From: Halochromatium sp.
GTDB taxonomy: Bacteria > Pseudomonadota > Gammaproteobacteria > Chromatiales > Chromatiaceae
Direction of reading: 5' to 3'
Length of the DNA stretch: 64,000 nucleotides
Assembly (NCBI GenBank): GCA_010912705.1
Contig: POWB01000002.1
Coordinates: 174,995-238,994, forward strand
The position numbers and the translations under genes were made by a program. Below are positions 17,736-26,914 of the stretch, piece by piece. Each line of letters starts with the position of its first letter. Within the stretch, counting starts at the first letter, position 1. Below the pieces are notes generated by a model. It searched no databases and was not told where the DNA came from. It was given only the letters and a program-made list of their open reading frames with translations.

Positions 17736-18992
17736 ATGGCCCTCGACAAGCACCAAACTCCGATGCTCGACCAACTTGAAGATGGCCCATGGCCGAGCTT
17801 CATCTCGGGTATCAAGCGTCTTCGTGACGAGCACGGCGACGAGCGCATCAATGCGATCACCAACGACCTGCTCGGTCAGCTCGAGCACTCTTACGAGACC
17901 CGCAAGGGCTATTGGAAGGGGGGCACCGTTTCCGTCTACGGCTACGGCGGCGGCATCATCCCGCGTTTCTCCGAAGTGGGTAAGGCGTTTCCGAAATCAA
18001 GGGAATTCCACACCCTGCGTGTGCAGCCGCCAGCGGGTAATCATTACTCCACCGCCATGCTGCGCCAGATGGCCGACAGCTGGGAAAAGTACGGCTCAGG
18101 TCTGGTAACCTTCCATGGTCAGACCGGCAACATCATGTTTATCGGTGCCGATACGGCCGCGACGCAGCACTTCTTCGACGAGATCAACGAGTACGGTTGG
18201 GATCTCGGCGGCGCGGGTCCTTGCGTGCGCACCGCAATGTCTTGCGTGGGCGCCGCCCGCTGCGAGATGTCCTGCACTAACGAGCTCAAGGCGCACCGGA
18301 TGCTAGTCAATAACTTCGTTGACGACGTACATCGCCCGGCGCTGCCCTACAAGTTCAAGTTCAAGGTCTCCGGCTGCGCCAACGACTGCCAAAATGCCAT
18401 CGAGCGCTCTGACTTCGCAGTGCTTGGCACTTGGCGCGACGACATGAAGGTCGATCAGGACGAGGTCAAGGCCTACGTCAAGGCTAAGGGTCGCCAGTAC
18501 ATCATCGACAACGTCATCACCCGCTGCCCGACGCAGGCCCTGTCGCTGAACGACGACGACAGCCTGGCCGTCAACAATCGGGACTGTGTGCGCTGCATGC
18601 ACTGCCTGAACGTCATGCCGAAGGCGCTGCACCCCGGCGACGACAAGGGTGTGACCATCCTCATCGGTGGCAAGCGTACCCTGAAGATTGGTGACCTGAT
18701 GGGTACGGTCATCGTGCCCTTCCGTAAGCTCGACACCGAAGAAGACTATGAAGAGATGGTCGAGATGGCAGAGAACATCATCGACTTCTGGGCCGAGAAT
18801 GGCCTCGAGCATGAACGTTGCGGCGAGATGATCGAGCGTATCGGACTTGCCAACTTCCTCGATGGTATCGGCATTGAGCCTGATCCGAACATGTTGAGCC
18901 ATCCGCGCCAGAGTTCCTACATCCGTATGGATGGTTGGGATGAGGCCGCGGAGCAGTGGTTCGAGAAGCAGGCCGAGAAGGCGGTCGGCTAA
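17736..18992 (+). CDS. dsrA: dissimilatory sulfite reductase alpha subunit (reverse type)
   Basis: 418 aa from ATG 17736, chosen for AGGAGAG just upstream and the MALDKHQTPMLDQLEDGPWP start; the frame is open further upstream. The siroheme/[4Fe-4S] ligands are CVGAARCEMSC (C-x5-C) and SGCANDCQNA (C-x3-C). An inserted ferredoxin domain carries RDCVRCMHCLNVMP. In the cytoplasm DsrAB oxidises sulfur delivered by DsrC to sulfite, passing electrons out of the siroheme centre. As first gene of the complete fifteen-gene operon, with DsrEFH and DsrL present, it is expected to act in the oxidative direction. Confidence 0.98.
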   Translation: MALDKHQTPMLDQLEDGPWPSFISGIKRLRDEHGDERINAITNDLLGQLEHSYETRKGYWKGGTVSVYGYGGGIIPRFSEVGKAFPKSREFHTLRVQPPAGNHYSTAMLRQMADSWEKYGSGLVTFHGQTGNIMFIGADTAATQHFFDEINEYGWDLGGAGPCVRTAMSCVGAARCEMSCTNELKAHRMLVNNFVDDVHRPALPYKFKFKVSGCANDCQNAIERSDFAVLGTWRDDMKVDQDEVKAYVKAKGRQYIIDNVITRCPTQALSLNDDDSLAVNNRDCVRCMHCLNVMPKALHPGDDKGVTILIGGKRTLKIGDLMGTVIVPFRKLDTEEDYEEMVEMAENIIDFWAENGLEHERCGEMIERIGLANFLDGIGIEPDPNMLSHPRQSSYIRMDGWDEAAEQWFEKQAEKAVG

Positions 18993-19110
18993 AGGCCCTA
19001 ACCGGCTCGACCCTGGGGTTGGCGCGCAGTCAAGCACGGCGCGCGTCGGCCCTCGCTGCACCGAATTCAATCAGCACCTAACTGTTTACTGATTTACTGG
19101 AGAGTTGCCG

Positions 19111-20184
19111 ATGGCTAAAGACATGCGCGAGCCCATCGAGTCTGGTTGTCCTGACCCGTGGCAGTACCTGCATCCAACGATGCGCAAGAACTTCGGTCAG
19201 TGGAAGTATCACGAGCATCCGCGTCCCGGTGTGCTGCGCCATGTGGCTTACAGTGGCGACGAGATCTGGACCGTTAAGGCCGGTACCCAGCGTATCCTCG
19301 ACGTCTTCACCCTGCGCAAGCTCTGCGACATCGGTGATGAATATGCCGATGGTTATGTGCACTTCACGCTGCGCTCCAACATCGAGTACATGGTGACCGA
19401 GGAGTCGCGAGTCGCACCGCTGATCCAGGCGCTCGAAGATGCAGGCTTTGTCGTCGGCGGTACCCAGAATACCGTCGCGATGATCTCGCATACCCAAGGC
19501 TGGCTGCACTGCGACATTCCCGGCACCGATGCCTCCGGCGTCGTCAAGTCGATGATGGATGAACTCATCGATGAGTTCCGCAACGCCAATATGCCAAACC
19601 GGGTGCATATCACGACCTCTTGCTGCCAGATCAACTGCGGTGGTCAAGGCGATATCGCGATCAACATCCAGCACACCAAGCCGCCGAAGATCAACCACGA
19701 TCTGGTTGCCAATGTCTGTGAGCGTCCATCGGTCGTTGCCCGCTGCCCAGTCGCCGCAATTCGTCCGGCGATGGTCAACGGCAAGCCTTCGCTTGAGGTT
19801 GATGAGCGCAAGTGCATCTGCTGTGGTGCCTGCTATCCGCCTTGCCCGCCGATGCAGATCAACGATGCTGAGCACTCCAAGCTGGCGATTTGGGTCGGTG
19901 GTAATCACTCCAATGCGCGCGGTAAGCCGACCTTCCAGAAGCTGGTCGCGGCTGGCATCCCGAACAACCCACCGCGTTGGCCTGAGGCGACTGCCATCGT
20001 CAAGCGTATCCTCAAGGCCTACAAGGAAGGTGCGCGTGATTGGGAGCGCGTCAACGAGTGGATCGAGCGCATCGGCTGGCCGCGCTTCTTCGAAGAGGTC
20101 GAGCTGCCGTTCACCAAGTACCATATCGATACCTGGCGCGGCTCCCGTGCCAGCTTCAACGCCTCTTCCTACATCCGCTTCTGA
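19111..20184 (+). CDS. dsrB: dissimilatory sulfite reductase beta subunit (reverse type)
   Basis: 357 aa from ATG 19111 (GGAGAG upstream; an in-frame TTG two codons earlier is rejected). Cluster ligands are seen in TTSCCQINCGGQGD and ANVCERPSVVARCPVAA, and the ferredoxin domain in KCICCGACYPPCPPMQIN. It pairs with DsrA in an alpha2-beta2 enzyme whose beta subunit holds the catalytic siroheme. A 118-bp spacer separates it from dsrA, without an obvious promoter. Confidence 0.98.
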   Translation: MAKDMREPIESGCPDPWQYLHPTMRKNFGQWKYHEHPRPGVLRHVAYSGDEIWTVKAGTQRILDVFTLRKLCDIGDEYADGYVHFTLRSNIEYMVTEESRVAPLIQALEDAGFVVGGTQNTVAMISHTQGWLHCDIPGTDASGVVKSMMDELIDEFRNANMPNRVHITTSCCQINCGGQGDIAINIQHTKPPKINHDLVANVCERPSVVARCPVAAIRPAMVNGKPSLEVDERKCICCGACYPPCPPMQINDAEHSKLAIWVGGNHSNARGKPTFQKLVAAGIPNNPPRWPEATAIVKRILKAYKEGARDWERVNEWIERIGWPRFFEEVELPFTKYHIDTWRGSRASFNASSYIRF

Positions 20185-20236
20185 TCAGCGGTTCTGATCA
20201 GCAGCGGAAACCGGAGCCCACACTAGCGAGGTCGCA

Positions 20237-20629
20237 ATGAAGTTCGCAATCCAGGTCAATGAAGGACCCTACCAGCACCAGGCTGCCGATTCGGCGTATT
20301 TTTTCGCCAAGGCCGCCCTTGAGAAGGGGCATGAGATCTTTCGTGTCTTTTTCTATCACGATGGCGTTAACAACTCGACGCGGCTGACCACGCCGCCTCA
20401 GGATGACCGCAACGTCGTCGAGCGCTGGGCCGAGCTGGCCGAACAACATGACCTCGATATGGTCGTCTGTGTCGCCGCCGCCCAGCGGCGCGGCCTAGTC
20501 GATGAGGGTGAGGCGCAACGCAATGGCAAGGATGCCACCAATATCCACCCCCGGTTTCGCATCTCCGGTCTCGGCCAATTGGTCGAGGCGGCGATTCAAT
20601 CCGACCGGCTGGTCGTCTTCGGCGACTGA
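20237..20629 (+). CDS. dsrE: sulfurtransferase subunit DsrE
   Basis: 130 aa. The single conserved cysteine sits in MVVCVAAAQRRG (about residue 78), the persulfide-carrying site of DsrE. With DsrF and DsrH it makes the alpha2-beta2-gamma2 hexamer that hands sulfur to DsrC, a TusBCD homologue. Presence of DsrEFH is the accepted marker of sulfur-oxidising rather than sulfate-reducing Dsr systems. GAGG lies upstream of ATG 20237. Confidence 0.97.
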   Translation: MKFAIQVNEGPYQHQAADSAYFFAKAALEKGHEIFRVFFYHDGVNNSTRLTTPPQDDRNVVERWAELAEQHDLDMVVCVAAAQRRGLVDEGEAQRNGKDATNIHPRFRISGLGQLVEAAIQSDRLVVFGD

Positions 20630-20665
20630 TCACCTGCCCGGAAACAGAAACCAGGGGTATCTACC

Positions 20666-21076
20666 ATGTCTGAGACGATTAAGAATTTTCTCTATCTGAA
20701 CCGCAAGGCGCCCTACGGCACCATCTATGCCTGGGAGTCGCTCGAGGTCGTACTGATCGGCGCGGCCTTTGATCAGGATGTGAGCCTTGCCTTTGTTGAC
20801 GATGGCGTGTTTCAGCTGACTAAGGGACAGGACACCGCTGCGGTTGGGATGAAGAACTTCTCGCCGACCTACGCCGCACTAGGCGACTACGAGGTCAAGA
20901 AGATCTTCGTTGAGAAGGAGTCGCTTGAGGAGCGCGGGCTGTCGCTGGACGACCTGCAGCACCTCACCTGGGAAGACGAGGATGATGACTGGGCTGAGAA
21001 AGACTCGATCCACCTCGTTACGCGCGCCGAAATGGCGGCTATCATGGACGGCGCTGACGTCGTCTTCAGCTTCTGA
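20666..21076 (+). CDS. dsrF: sulfurtransferase subunit DsrF
   Basis: 136 aa, with the DsrE/DsrF fold (NRKAPYGTIYAWESLEVVLIG). There is no cysteine at all, in keeping with the structural role of DsrF in the DsrEFH hexamer. It lies 36 bp after dsrE and 26 bp before dsrH. Confidence 0.96.
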   Translation: MSETIKNFLYLNRKAPYGTIYAWESLEVVLIGAAFDQDVSLAFVDDGVFQLTKGQDTAAVGMKNFSPTYAALGDYEVKKIFVEKESLEERGLSLDDLQHLTWEDEDDDWAEKDSIHLVTRAEMAAIMDGADVVFSF

Positions 21077-21102
21077 GATCGAGCGAACACCTGAGGAACA
21101 CG

Positions 21103-21411
21103 ATGAGCACACTGCACACCGTCAACAAATCGCCGTTCGAGAAGACATCGCTGGAGGCCTGTCTTGGCCATGTCAGCGCCGGCGCCGCCATCCTTCTTAT
21201 CGAAGACGGCGTCTACGCGGCATTGACGCAGACCAGCATCGAGGCGCAGCTCAAGGGCGCCCTCGACTCAGTCAAGGTCTATGCCCTGGGGCCAGACCTG
21301 CAGGCCCGTGGCCTGTCAGAGGAGCGCCTCATCCCCGGAATCAGCGTCGTAGACTATGCCGGCTTCGTGGATCTTGCCGCGGAGCACGACAAGCTTCAGG
21401 CCTGGTTGTAG
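21103..21411 (+). CDS. dsrH: sulfurtransferase subunit DsrH
   Basis: 102 aa. The conserved cysteine is in LEACLGHVSAGAAILL (residue 20), and the body matches the DsrH/TusB family (LIEDGVYAAL). It completes DsrEFH. TGAGGA ribosome site before ATG 21103. Confidence 0.96.
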   Translation: MSTLHTVNKSPFEKTSLEACLGHVSAGAAILLIEDGVYAALTQTSIEAQLKGALDSVKVYALGPDLQARGLSEERLIPGISVVDYAGFVDLAAEHDKLQAWL

Positions 21412-21444
21412 TTTTTCCCTTTTCCACTGTTTAGGAGAGTACCG

Positions 21445-21777
21445 ATGCCAATCGAAGTCGATGGTAAGTCGTTTGAGACCGATGAAGAAGGCTACCTGTC
21501 CAACATCAACGACTGGGTGCCAGGTGTTGCCACGGTGATGTCGAAGGAAGATGATCTTGAGCTCACCGATGAGCATTGGGACATCATCAACTATCTGCGT
21601 GAGTACTATGAGGAGTATCAGATTGCTCCTGCAGTGCGCGTACTGACCAAGGCCGTTGGTAAGAAGTTTGGTAAGGACAAGGGCAACAGCAAGTACCTGT
21701 ATGGGTTGTTCCCCTATGGTCCGGCCAAGCAGGCATGCCGCTACGCGGGTCTGCCAAAGCCGACTGGCTGCGTCTAA
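21445..21777 (+). CDS. dsrC: sulfur carrier protein DsrC
   Basis: 110 aa with a TAGGAGAG ribosome site. Both redox cysteines are present: Cys-B in KQACRYAGLP and the penultimate Cys-A of the C-terminal TGCV arm. DsrC carries the sulfur (as persulfide or trisulfide) from DsrEFH to DsrAB and reacts with the DsrK part of the membrane complex. It is usually needed in excess of the enzymes. The strong hairpin after the stop may allow this. Confidence 0.98.
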   Translation: MPIEVDGKSFETDEEGYLSNINDWVPGVATVMSKEDDLELTDEHWDIINYLREYYEEYQIAPAVRVLTKAVGKKFGKDKGNSKYLYGLFPYGPAKQACRYAGLPKPTGCV

Positions 21778-21788
21778 CGACGCCACTC

Positions 21789-21817
21789 GGCCAGCCAGCG
21801 ATCAAGGCTGGTTGGCC
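21789..21817 (+). promoter_or_regulatory. strong stem-loop between dsrC and dsrM
   Basis: GGCCAGCCAGC (21789-21799) pairs with GCTGGTTGGCC (21807-21817), 11 pairs with one G-U, around a 7-nt loop, beginning 12 nt after the dsrC stop. No T-run follows, so rather than a full intrinsic terminator I infer an attenuator or RNA-stabilising/processing hairpin that lets dsrABEFHC accumulate above the downstream genes. Confidence 0.6.
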
Positions 21818-21963
21818 GGTCGCATCGGGCTCAGATGAGTCCCTGCGCTCCGTCGACAGTGCACTGCTGCTGTTCGCCGATAACGCTCAAGAGATCCTGC
21901 ACCTTTGGGTCCGCTCAAATAGAGCAGATACCAATGGGCCAACGCCACTGAGGTAGCGGAAAC

Positions 21964-22695
21964 ATGTCGTTTCTGTCGGATGTTTACGCCGGTCTGTTTT
22001 ACTTCGCGGCCTTCGTGCTGGTCGCCGGGTTGGCCAATAAGGTCATCCAATATGCGCGCACACCTGCGCCGCTGAAGATTCCGACCACCCCAGCGCCGAC
22101 TACCAAGACCGGTGTCGCGCTGCGAATGACGCGCGAAGTGGTGTTCTTCGAGAGCCTGTTTCGTGGCAGCAAGTGGACCTGGATCTTTGGCTGGATGTTT
22201 CACTTCGGCCTGTTTCTGGTCACCTTGCGCCATCTTAGATATTTCCTCGATCCGGTACCGCTGCCGATCGAGATGATTCAGCCCTTTGGCATCTACGGCG
22301 GAATCGCGATGGTGATTGGTCTCGCCGGGCTGTGGGCTCGTCGTTTTCTAGTCGATCGTGTTCGCTACATCACCGCGCTCTCGGATCATCTCATCCTGGC
22401 GTTATTGATCACGATTGGGCTATCCGGGCTCATGATGCGCTTTGTGGTGCACACCGACATCATGCGGGTGAAGGAGTTCTTCCAAGGGCTCTATGTCGGT
22501 CAGGTGCATCTCTTGCCGGCTGATCCATTGCTGCTACTGCACCTGCTGTTGGTTGCACTGCTGATGATTATCTTCCCATATAGCAAGCTATTGCACGCTC
22601 CGGGTCTATTCTTCAGCCCATCGCGAAATCAGGTCGACAACCCCCGTGAGCAGCGCCATATCGCGCCCTGGGCTGAACGCCTGGAGCAAGACTGA
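21964..22695 (+). CDS. dsrM: membrane cytochrome b subunit DsrM
   Basis: 243 aa with five hydrophobic helices (e.g. LFYFAAFVLVAGLANKV, ALLITIGLSGLMMRFV, LHLLLVALLMIIFPYS). It belongs to the NarI/HdrE-like family that binds two b hemes through paired histidines (FHFGLFLVTLRH; LLLHLLLVALL). It anchors DsrK and exchanges electrons with quinone. The 186-bp gap to dsrC contains the stem-loop. Confidence 0.95.
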   Translation: MSFLSDVYAGLFYFAAFVLVAGLANKVIQYARTPAPLKIPTTPAPTTKTGVALRMTREVVFFESLFRGSKWTWIFGWMFHFGLFLVTLRHLRYFLDPVPLPIEMIQPFGIYGGIAMVIGLAGLWARRFLVDRVRYITALSDHLILALLITIGLSGLMMRFVVHTDIMRVKEFFQGLYVGQVHLLPADPLLLLHLLLVALLMIIFPYSKLLHAPGLFFSPSRNQVDNPREQRHIAPWAERLEQD

Positions 22696-22758
22696 ATGGC
22701 CCCGCGTCTTTGATCACTGCGACCCTGGCTGGCGACGTTTCGATAACGAGGTTGAATC

Positions 22759-24291
22759 ATGGCGAAGGCCGACTTCCAAGTCCCCGTACTCAAGCAGTAC
22801 CCTGAGATCCCGGAGATCGAGCCGGGCGTCATGGCGCACTCGAGCCCATTCAAGTCAAAGCCGCAATTCCAGGCTGAGCTTGGGTTTCCAGGTGAGCTGG
22901 TGGACGACTGGCAGAGCAAGGCCATCGACAAGATGGGGGATCTGCTCGGCCGTTATCGCTCGCTGCGGGTCTACCTCGACTCTTGTGTCAAATGTGGCTC
23001 CTGCACCGACAAGTGTCATTACTATCTCGGCACACATGATCCAAAGAACATGCCGGTCGGTCGTCAAGACCTCCTACGTAAGGTCTATCGTCGTCATTTC
23101 ACGCTTGCTGGTCGTCTATTCCCTAAGCTGGTCGGTGCCGAAGATCTGACCGAGGAAGTGCTTGGCGACTGGTACAGCTACTTCCATCAGTGCTCGCAAT
23201 GTCGGCGCTGCTCAGTCTTCTGTCCCTATGGTATCGACACCGCTGAGATCTCGATGGCGGCACGCGAGATCATGGACCACATTGGCGTTGGTCAGAAGTA
23301 TTGCAACGAGATCATCGGCAAGGTCTACAAGATCGGGAATAATCTTGGACTTCCTGGACCGGCCTTGGCCGACACCCTCGAGGGATTAGAGGAAGATGTC
23401 TTAGATGAGACTGGCGTCGAGGTCAAGTATCCGCTGGATCAGGAAGGCGCTGAGATCCTGCTGGTGACCCCCTCAGCTGACTTCTTTGCCGAGCCGCACG
23501 TGGATGGCTTGATCGGTTATGGCAAGGTCTTCCATGAGTCTGGCGTCAGTTGGACCCTGAGCAGTCATGCCTCAGAGGCAGCCAACTTCGGCATGTTCAT
23601 CGGTTCTTACGAGAATATGCGCCGCGTCGCCCTGCGTATCCGCGAGGCTGCGATCAAGCTCAAGGTCAAGCGTATCGTCTTTGGTGAATGCGGGCATGCC
23701 TGGCGTGTCGCCTACAGCTTCTTGAATACGCTGGCTGGCCCCTGGGACTTTCTTGATCCGCGCTATCCCGTGCCGCAGCACATCTGCGAATTCACTTATG
23801 GGCTGATTCAGGAAGGCAAGCTCAATCTGGATAAGAGCCTGAACGACGAGATGGTGCTGACTTACCATGACTCCTGCAACGTCGCTCGCGCCTCACGGAT
23901 GGGCGATCGGCCTGGTGGTCAATTCGATATCCCCCGCGCGATCATCCGCGCGACCTGCAATAACTTCTATGACATGGACGAGGAGACCATCCGCGATCGC
24001 ACCTTCTGCTGTGGTGGTGGTGGTGGCCTACTCACCGACGACCTGATGGAGATCCGGGTCAAAGGCGCCCAGCCGCGGGTTGAGGCCTTGAACAATGTCA
24101 TGCAGGAAAAGGGCGTGACCCACATGGCTGCGATCTGCGCCATCTGTAAGAGCCAATTCACCAAGGTGTTGCCTTATTACGGAATGGATTTGGATCAGAT
24201 CGTGAGCGTCCATCAACTGGTTTCCAATGCCTTGGTATTGACCGGTCAAGAAACCGACGACGAGGACGAGGCAGCCGACGAGGCCGCCTAG
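22759..24291 (+). CDS. dsrK: HdrD-like iron-sulfur subunit DsrK
   Basis: 510 aa. Two [4Fe-4S] motifs (CVKCGSCTDKCHYY and CSQCRRCSVFCPYG) are followed by two CCG-type cysteine-rich regions (GECGHAWRVAYSF...HDSCNVAR, and FCCGGGGGLLTD...CAICKSQF), the catalytic type found in heterodisulfide reductase HdrD. It is thought to act on the DsrC disulfide/trisulfide at the cytoplasmic face of DsrMKJOP. Acidic C-terminal tail (ETDDEDEAADEAA). Confidence 0.96.
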   Translation: MAKADFQVPVLKQYPEIPEIEPGVMAHSSPFKSKPQFQAELGFPGELVDDWQSKAIDKMGDLLGRYRSLRVYLDSCVKCGSCTDKCHYYLGTHDPKNMPVGRQDLLRKVYRRHFTLAGRLFPKLVGAEDLTEEVLGDWYSYFHQCSQCRRCSVFCPYGIDTAEISMAAREIMDHIGVGQKYCNEIIGKVYKIGNNLGLPGPALADTLEGLEEDVLDETGVEVKYPLDQEGAEILLVTPSADFFAEPHVDGLIGYGKVFHESGVSWTLSSHASEAANFGMFIGSYENMRRVALRIREAAIKLKVKRIVFGECGHAWRVAYSFLNTLAGPWDFLDPRYPVPQHICEFTYGLIQEGKLNLDKSLNDEMVLTYHDSCNVARASRMGDRPGGQFDIPRAIIRATCNNFYDMDEETIRDRTFCCGGGGGLLTDDLMEIRVKGAQPRVEALNNVMQEKGVTHMAAICAICKSQFTKVLPYYGMDLDQIVSVHQLVSNALVLTGQETDDEDEAADEAA

Positions 24292-24426
24292 GCAGGAGCC
24301 GAGCATGACCCTGCTGATGAATTGAGACTTTAGCTAATACGAGCTTCGGGTGCGACGGACGCATCCAGCGCCGGTGATCAACCAAGAGCCTCAGCTCGAC
24401 TTCGACTCTTGTTAGGAGCGTTATCG

Positions 24427-26388
24427 ATGGCAACTTCCACTGACGAAATGACCAAACTTTCCTGGCGCCGCTTTGAGGATGGCGACAACGTTTGGGACAA
24501 CCTGACCGAGCAAATCTTTGTTCAGGATACGTCCCATAAATGTCCCACCTATGTACACAAGACGCCGCCTTGTCAGGGGAGTTGTCCGTCGGGTGAGGAC
24601 ATCCGTGGCTGGCTGCAGATCGTGCGTGGTCTTGAGCAGCCGCCAGAGGGCATGACCTGGCAAGAATATGCCTTCCGGCGCTCCACTGATGCGAATCCGT
24701 TCCCGTCGATGATGGGCCGCGTTTGCCCGGCGCCCTGTCAGGATGGCTGCAACCGGAACGAGGTCGAAGACTTCGTCGGCATCAATGCCGTCGAGCAGTA
24801 CATTGGCGATACCGCAACCGCTAACGGCTACAAGTTCGAACCGGCGCCGGTCGATACGGGTAAGCGCGTTGCTATCATCGGCGGCGGGCCGGCTGGACTG
24901 GCTGCGGCCTACCAGCTACGTCGCAAAGGTCATGCCGCCACCATCTTTGAGGCTAATAGCGAGCTGGGCGGCATGTTCCGCTACGGTATCCCTGGCTACC
25001 GCGTACCACGTGATGCACTCGATGCCGAGATCAATCGCATCCTCGACATGGGCCAGATCGAGCTGAAGATGGGCGCTAAGGTCGGCGTCGATGTCACCGT
25101 TGATGAGCTCGAGAAGGATTACGATGCCATCCTTTGGGCCATCGGCTGCCAGTCGGGCCGTGGACTGCCGGTCCCGGGCTGGGAAGGGACGCCGAACTGC
25201 GTCTCTGGTGTCGCCTTCCTCAAAGCCTTCAACGAAGGTCGCATGAAGGTCACTGCTGAAAAGGTGGTCTGTGTCGGTGGTGGTGATACCTCGATTGATG
25301 TCGTCTCGGTGGCGCGTCGCCTGGGCCATATCACCAAGACTGGCAAAAGCGACCTGCCTGAGACCGTGATCCACGACGGCTATGTCGCCCACGATACCGC
25401 CATGACGGCGGCGGCTGAAGGCGCCGAGGTGACCCTGACCTCGTTATTCACCCGCGACAAGATGACTGCTTCCGAGCACGAGGTACATGACGCGCTGCAC
25501 GAAGGCGTCACCGTACTCGATGGTGTGATGCCGGTTGAGGTGATCAAGAACGCCGAGGGTCGCGCAACTGGCCTCAAGGTCGCCGACTGTGAGATGAAAG
25601 ATGGCCGCCCAACACCGGTGGAGGGCACCGAGCGGGTGCTCGAGGCAGACCTGGTCGTCGCCGCGATCGGTCAAGGCGGTGAGCTGACCGGGCTTGAAGA
25701 CCTTGATAACGGCCGTGGTTTGATGAACAGCGACAAGTTCTATCAGGTGCCGGATAAGCCTGGTCATTTCGTCGCTGGCGACATCATTCGTCCACATCTA
25801 TTGACCACGGCGATCGGCCAGGCTTGGATCGCGGTCGAATCGATCGATGAGTACGTCAACAAGGCCGAGCACAAGCGCCGTCCGAAGGTTGACGTCCATC
25901 ACTTTGATCTGCTCGCTAAGCTCAACGAGGCCAAGCTGGCTCCAGAGAAGTTTGAGGTCAGTGCTAGCGGTGATCTTCGCGGTACCTCCAGTGCCAAGTA
26001 TGCGATCCATAACTACGAGGATCGTTCTGGTGCTGAGGTCATCCCGCACGATGAGCTCTATCTCGGCCACTTCGCATATACCCCGCGTGTGCTGCGCCGT
26101 GAAGAGGTGCCAAGCTCGGAAGAGGTGCTTGGTCATTTCAAGGAGCGCGTGATCGGCTACTCTGAGGAAGATGCCGTTAACGAGGCCAAGCGCTGCATGA
26201 GCTGCGGGATGTGCTTCGAGTGTGACAACTGCGTCATCTTCTGTCCGCAGGACGCCGTGTTCCGGGTCAACAAGTCCGAGAGCACTACCGGCCGTTATGT
26301 CGACACCGACTACGACAAGTGCATCGGCTGCCACATCTGCGCCGATGTCTGCCCGACCGGCTACATCAAGATGGGTCTCGGTGAATAA
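24427..26388 (+). CDS. dsrL: NAD(P)H-acceptor flavoprotein DsrL
   Basis: 653 aa from ATG 24427 with TAGGAGC upstream. The N-terminal Fe-S region (CPTYVHKTPPCQGSCPSG; CPAPCQDGCNR) leads into a GltD-like core with FAD site AIIGGGPAGLAAAYQLRRKG and NAD(P) site CVGGGDTSIDVV. The C-terminal domain has two ferredoxin motifs (CMSCGMCFECDNCVIFCPQ and CIGCHICADVCPTG). It is essential for stored-sulfur oxidation in A. vinosum, where it interacts with DsrAB and transfers electrons to NAD+. DsrL is typical of oxidative systems. Confidence 0.97.
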   Translation: MATSTDEMTKLSWRRFEDGDNVWDNLTEQIFVQDTSHKCPTYVHKTPPCQGSCPSGEDIRGWLQIVRGLEQPPEGMTWQEYAFRRSTDANPFPSMMGRVCPAPCQDGCNRNEVEDFVGINAVEQYIGDTATANGYKFEPAPVDTGKRVAIIGGGPAGLAAAYQLRRKGHAATIFEANSELGGMFRYGIPGYRVPRDALDAEINRILDMGQIELKMGAKVGVDVTVDELEKDYDAILWAIGCQSGRGLPVPGWEGTPNCVSGVAFLKAFNEGRMKVTAEKVVCVGGGDTSIDVVSVARRLGHITKTGKSDLPETVIHDGYVAHDTAMTAAAEGAEVTLTSLFTRDKMTASEHEVHDALHEGVTVLDGVMPVEVIKNAEGRATGLKVADCEMKDGRPTPVEGTERVLEADLVVAAIGQGGELTGLEDLDNGRGLMNSDKFYQVPDKPGHFVAGDIIRPHLLTTAIGQAWIAVESIDEYVNKAEHKRRPKVDVHHFDLLAKLNEAKLAPEKFEVSASGDLRGTSSAKYAIHNYEDRSGAEVIPHDELYLGHFAYTPRVLRREEVPSSEEVLGHFKERVIGYSEEDAVNEAKRCMSCGMCFECDNCVIFCPQDAVFRVNKSESTTGRYVDTDYDKCIGCHICADVCPTGYIKMGLGE

Positions 26389-26416
26389 GCAATCCGCAAC
26401 AGAGCAGGAGACGTCG

Positions 26417-26884
26417 ATGGCAGAGGTCATGACCAAAGGCGTCCTCCTCGCGCTACTGGCTGCCGTACTCGGGGTGGGGTCGGCAGCCTACGCCGAGGAG
26501 GTCGGGGACTTCGTGCTGCCTAGCTCGAAGGCGGCAGCGGTGAAGAACTGCGTCGAGCCGACTGAGTACATGCGGCGCAATCACTTTGAGCTGATCCGTC
26601 ACCAACGTGACAAGACCGTTTATGGGGGTATCCGTGGTACCAGTCACAGCCTTTCTGGCTGTGTCTCATGCCATGTTGGCTATGACGACACCGGCGCTCC
26701 CGTCGAGATCGACGCCGAGGGGCAATTCTGCCGCAGCTGCCACGCCTATGCGTCAGTCGAGATGAACTGCTTCGACTGCCATGCAACCGTTCCTAGAGGT
26801 GAATCCTGGAACCATGAGGTTGCCGCGGCGCATGCGCATATCACCGGGTCCGCCCTGATGGGACCAACGGCCGCCGAGCGATAA
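26417..26884 (+). CDS. dsrJ: periplasmic triheme cytochrome c DsrJ
   Basis: 155 aa from ATG 26417 (AGGAG upstream); the frame is open into dsrL but those codons are the other gene. A signal peptide/anchor covers residues about 5-25 (GVLLALLAAVLGVGSAAYA). Three CxxCH heme motifs follow: CVSCH, CRSCH and CFDCH. DsrJ is the periplasmic cytochrome of DsrMKJOP, with one heme known for unusual His/Cys ligation; extra cysteine near KNCVEPTEY could be that ligand. Confidence 0.96.
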   Translation: MAEVMTKGVLLALLAAVLGVGSAAYAEEVGDFVLPSSKAAAVKNCVEPTEYMRRNHFELIRHQRDKTVYGGIRGTSHSLSGCVSCHVGYDDTGAPVEIDAEGQFCRSCHAYASVEMNCFDCHATVPRGESWNHEVAAAHAHITGSALMGPTAAER

Positions 26885-26914
26885 GGCATTCAGCGAGGCG
26901 AGGCAATCGTTACG

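Noticed and set aside
19078..20124. Minus-strand open frames of 348 and 255 codons opposite dsrB and dsrA
   Set aside because: Shadows of highly conserved genes in GC-rich DNA; composition is that of translated antisense.
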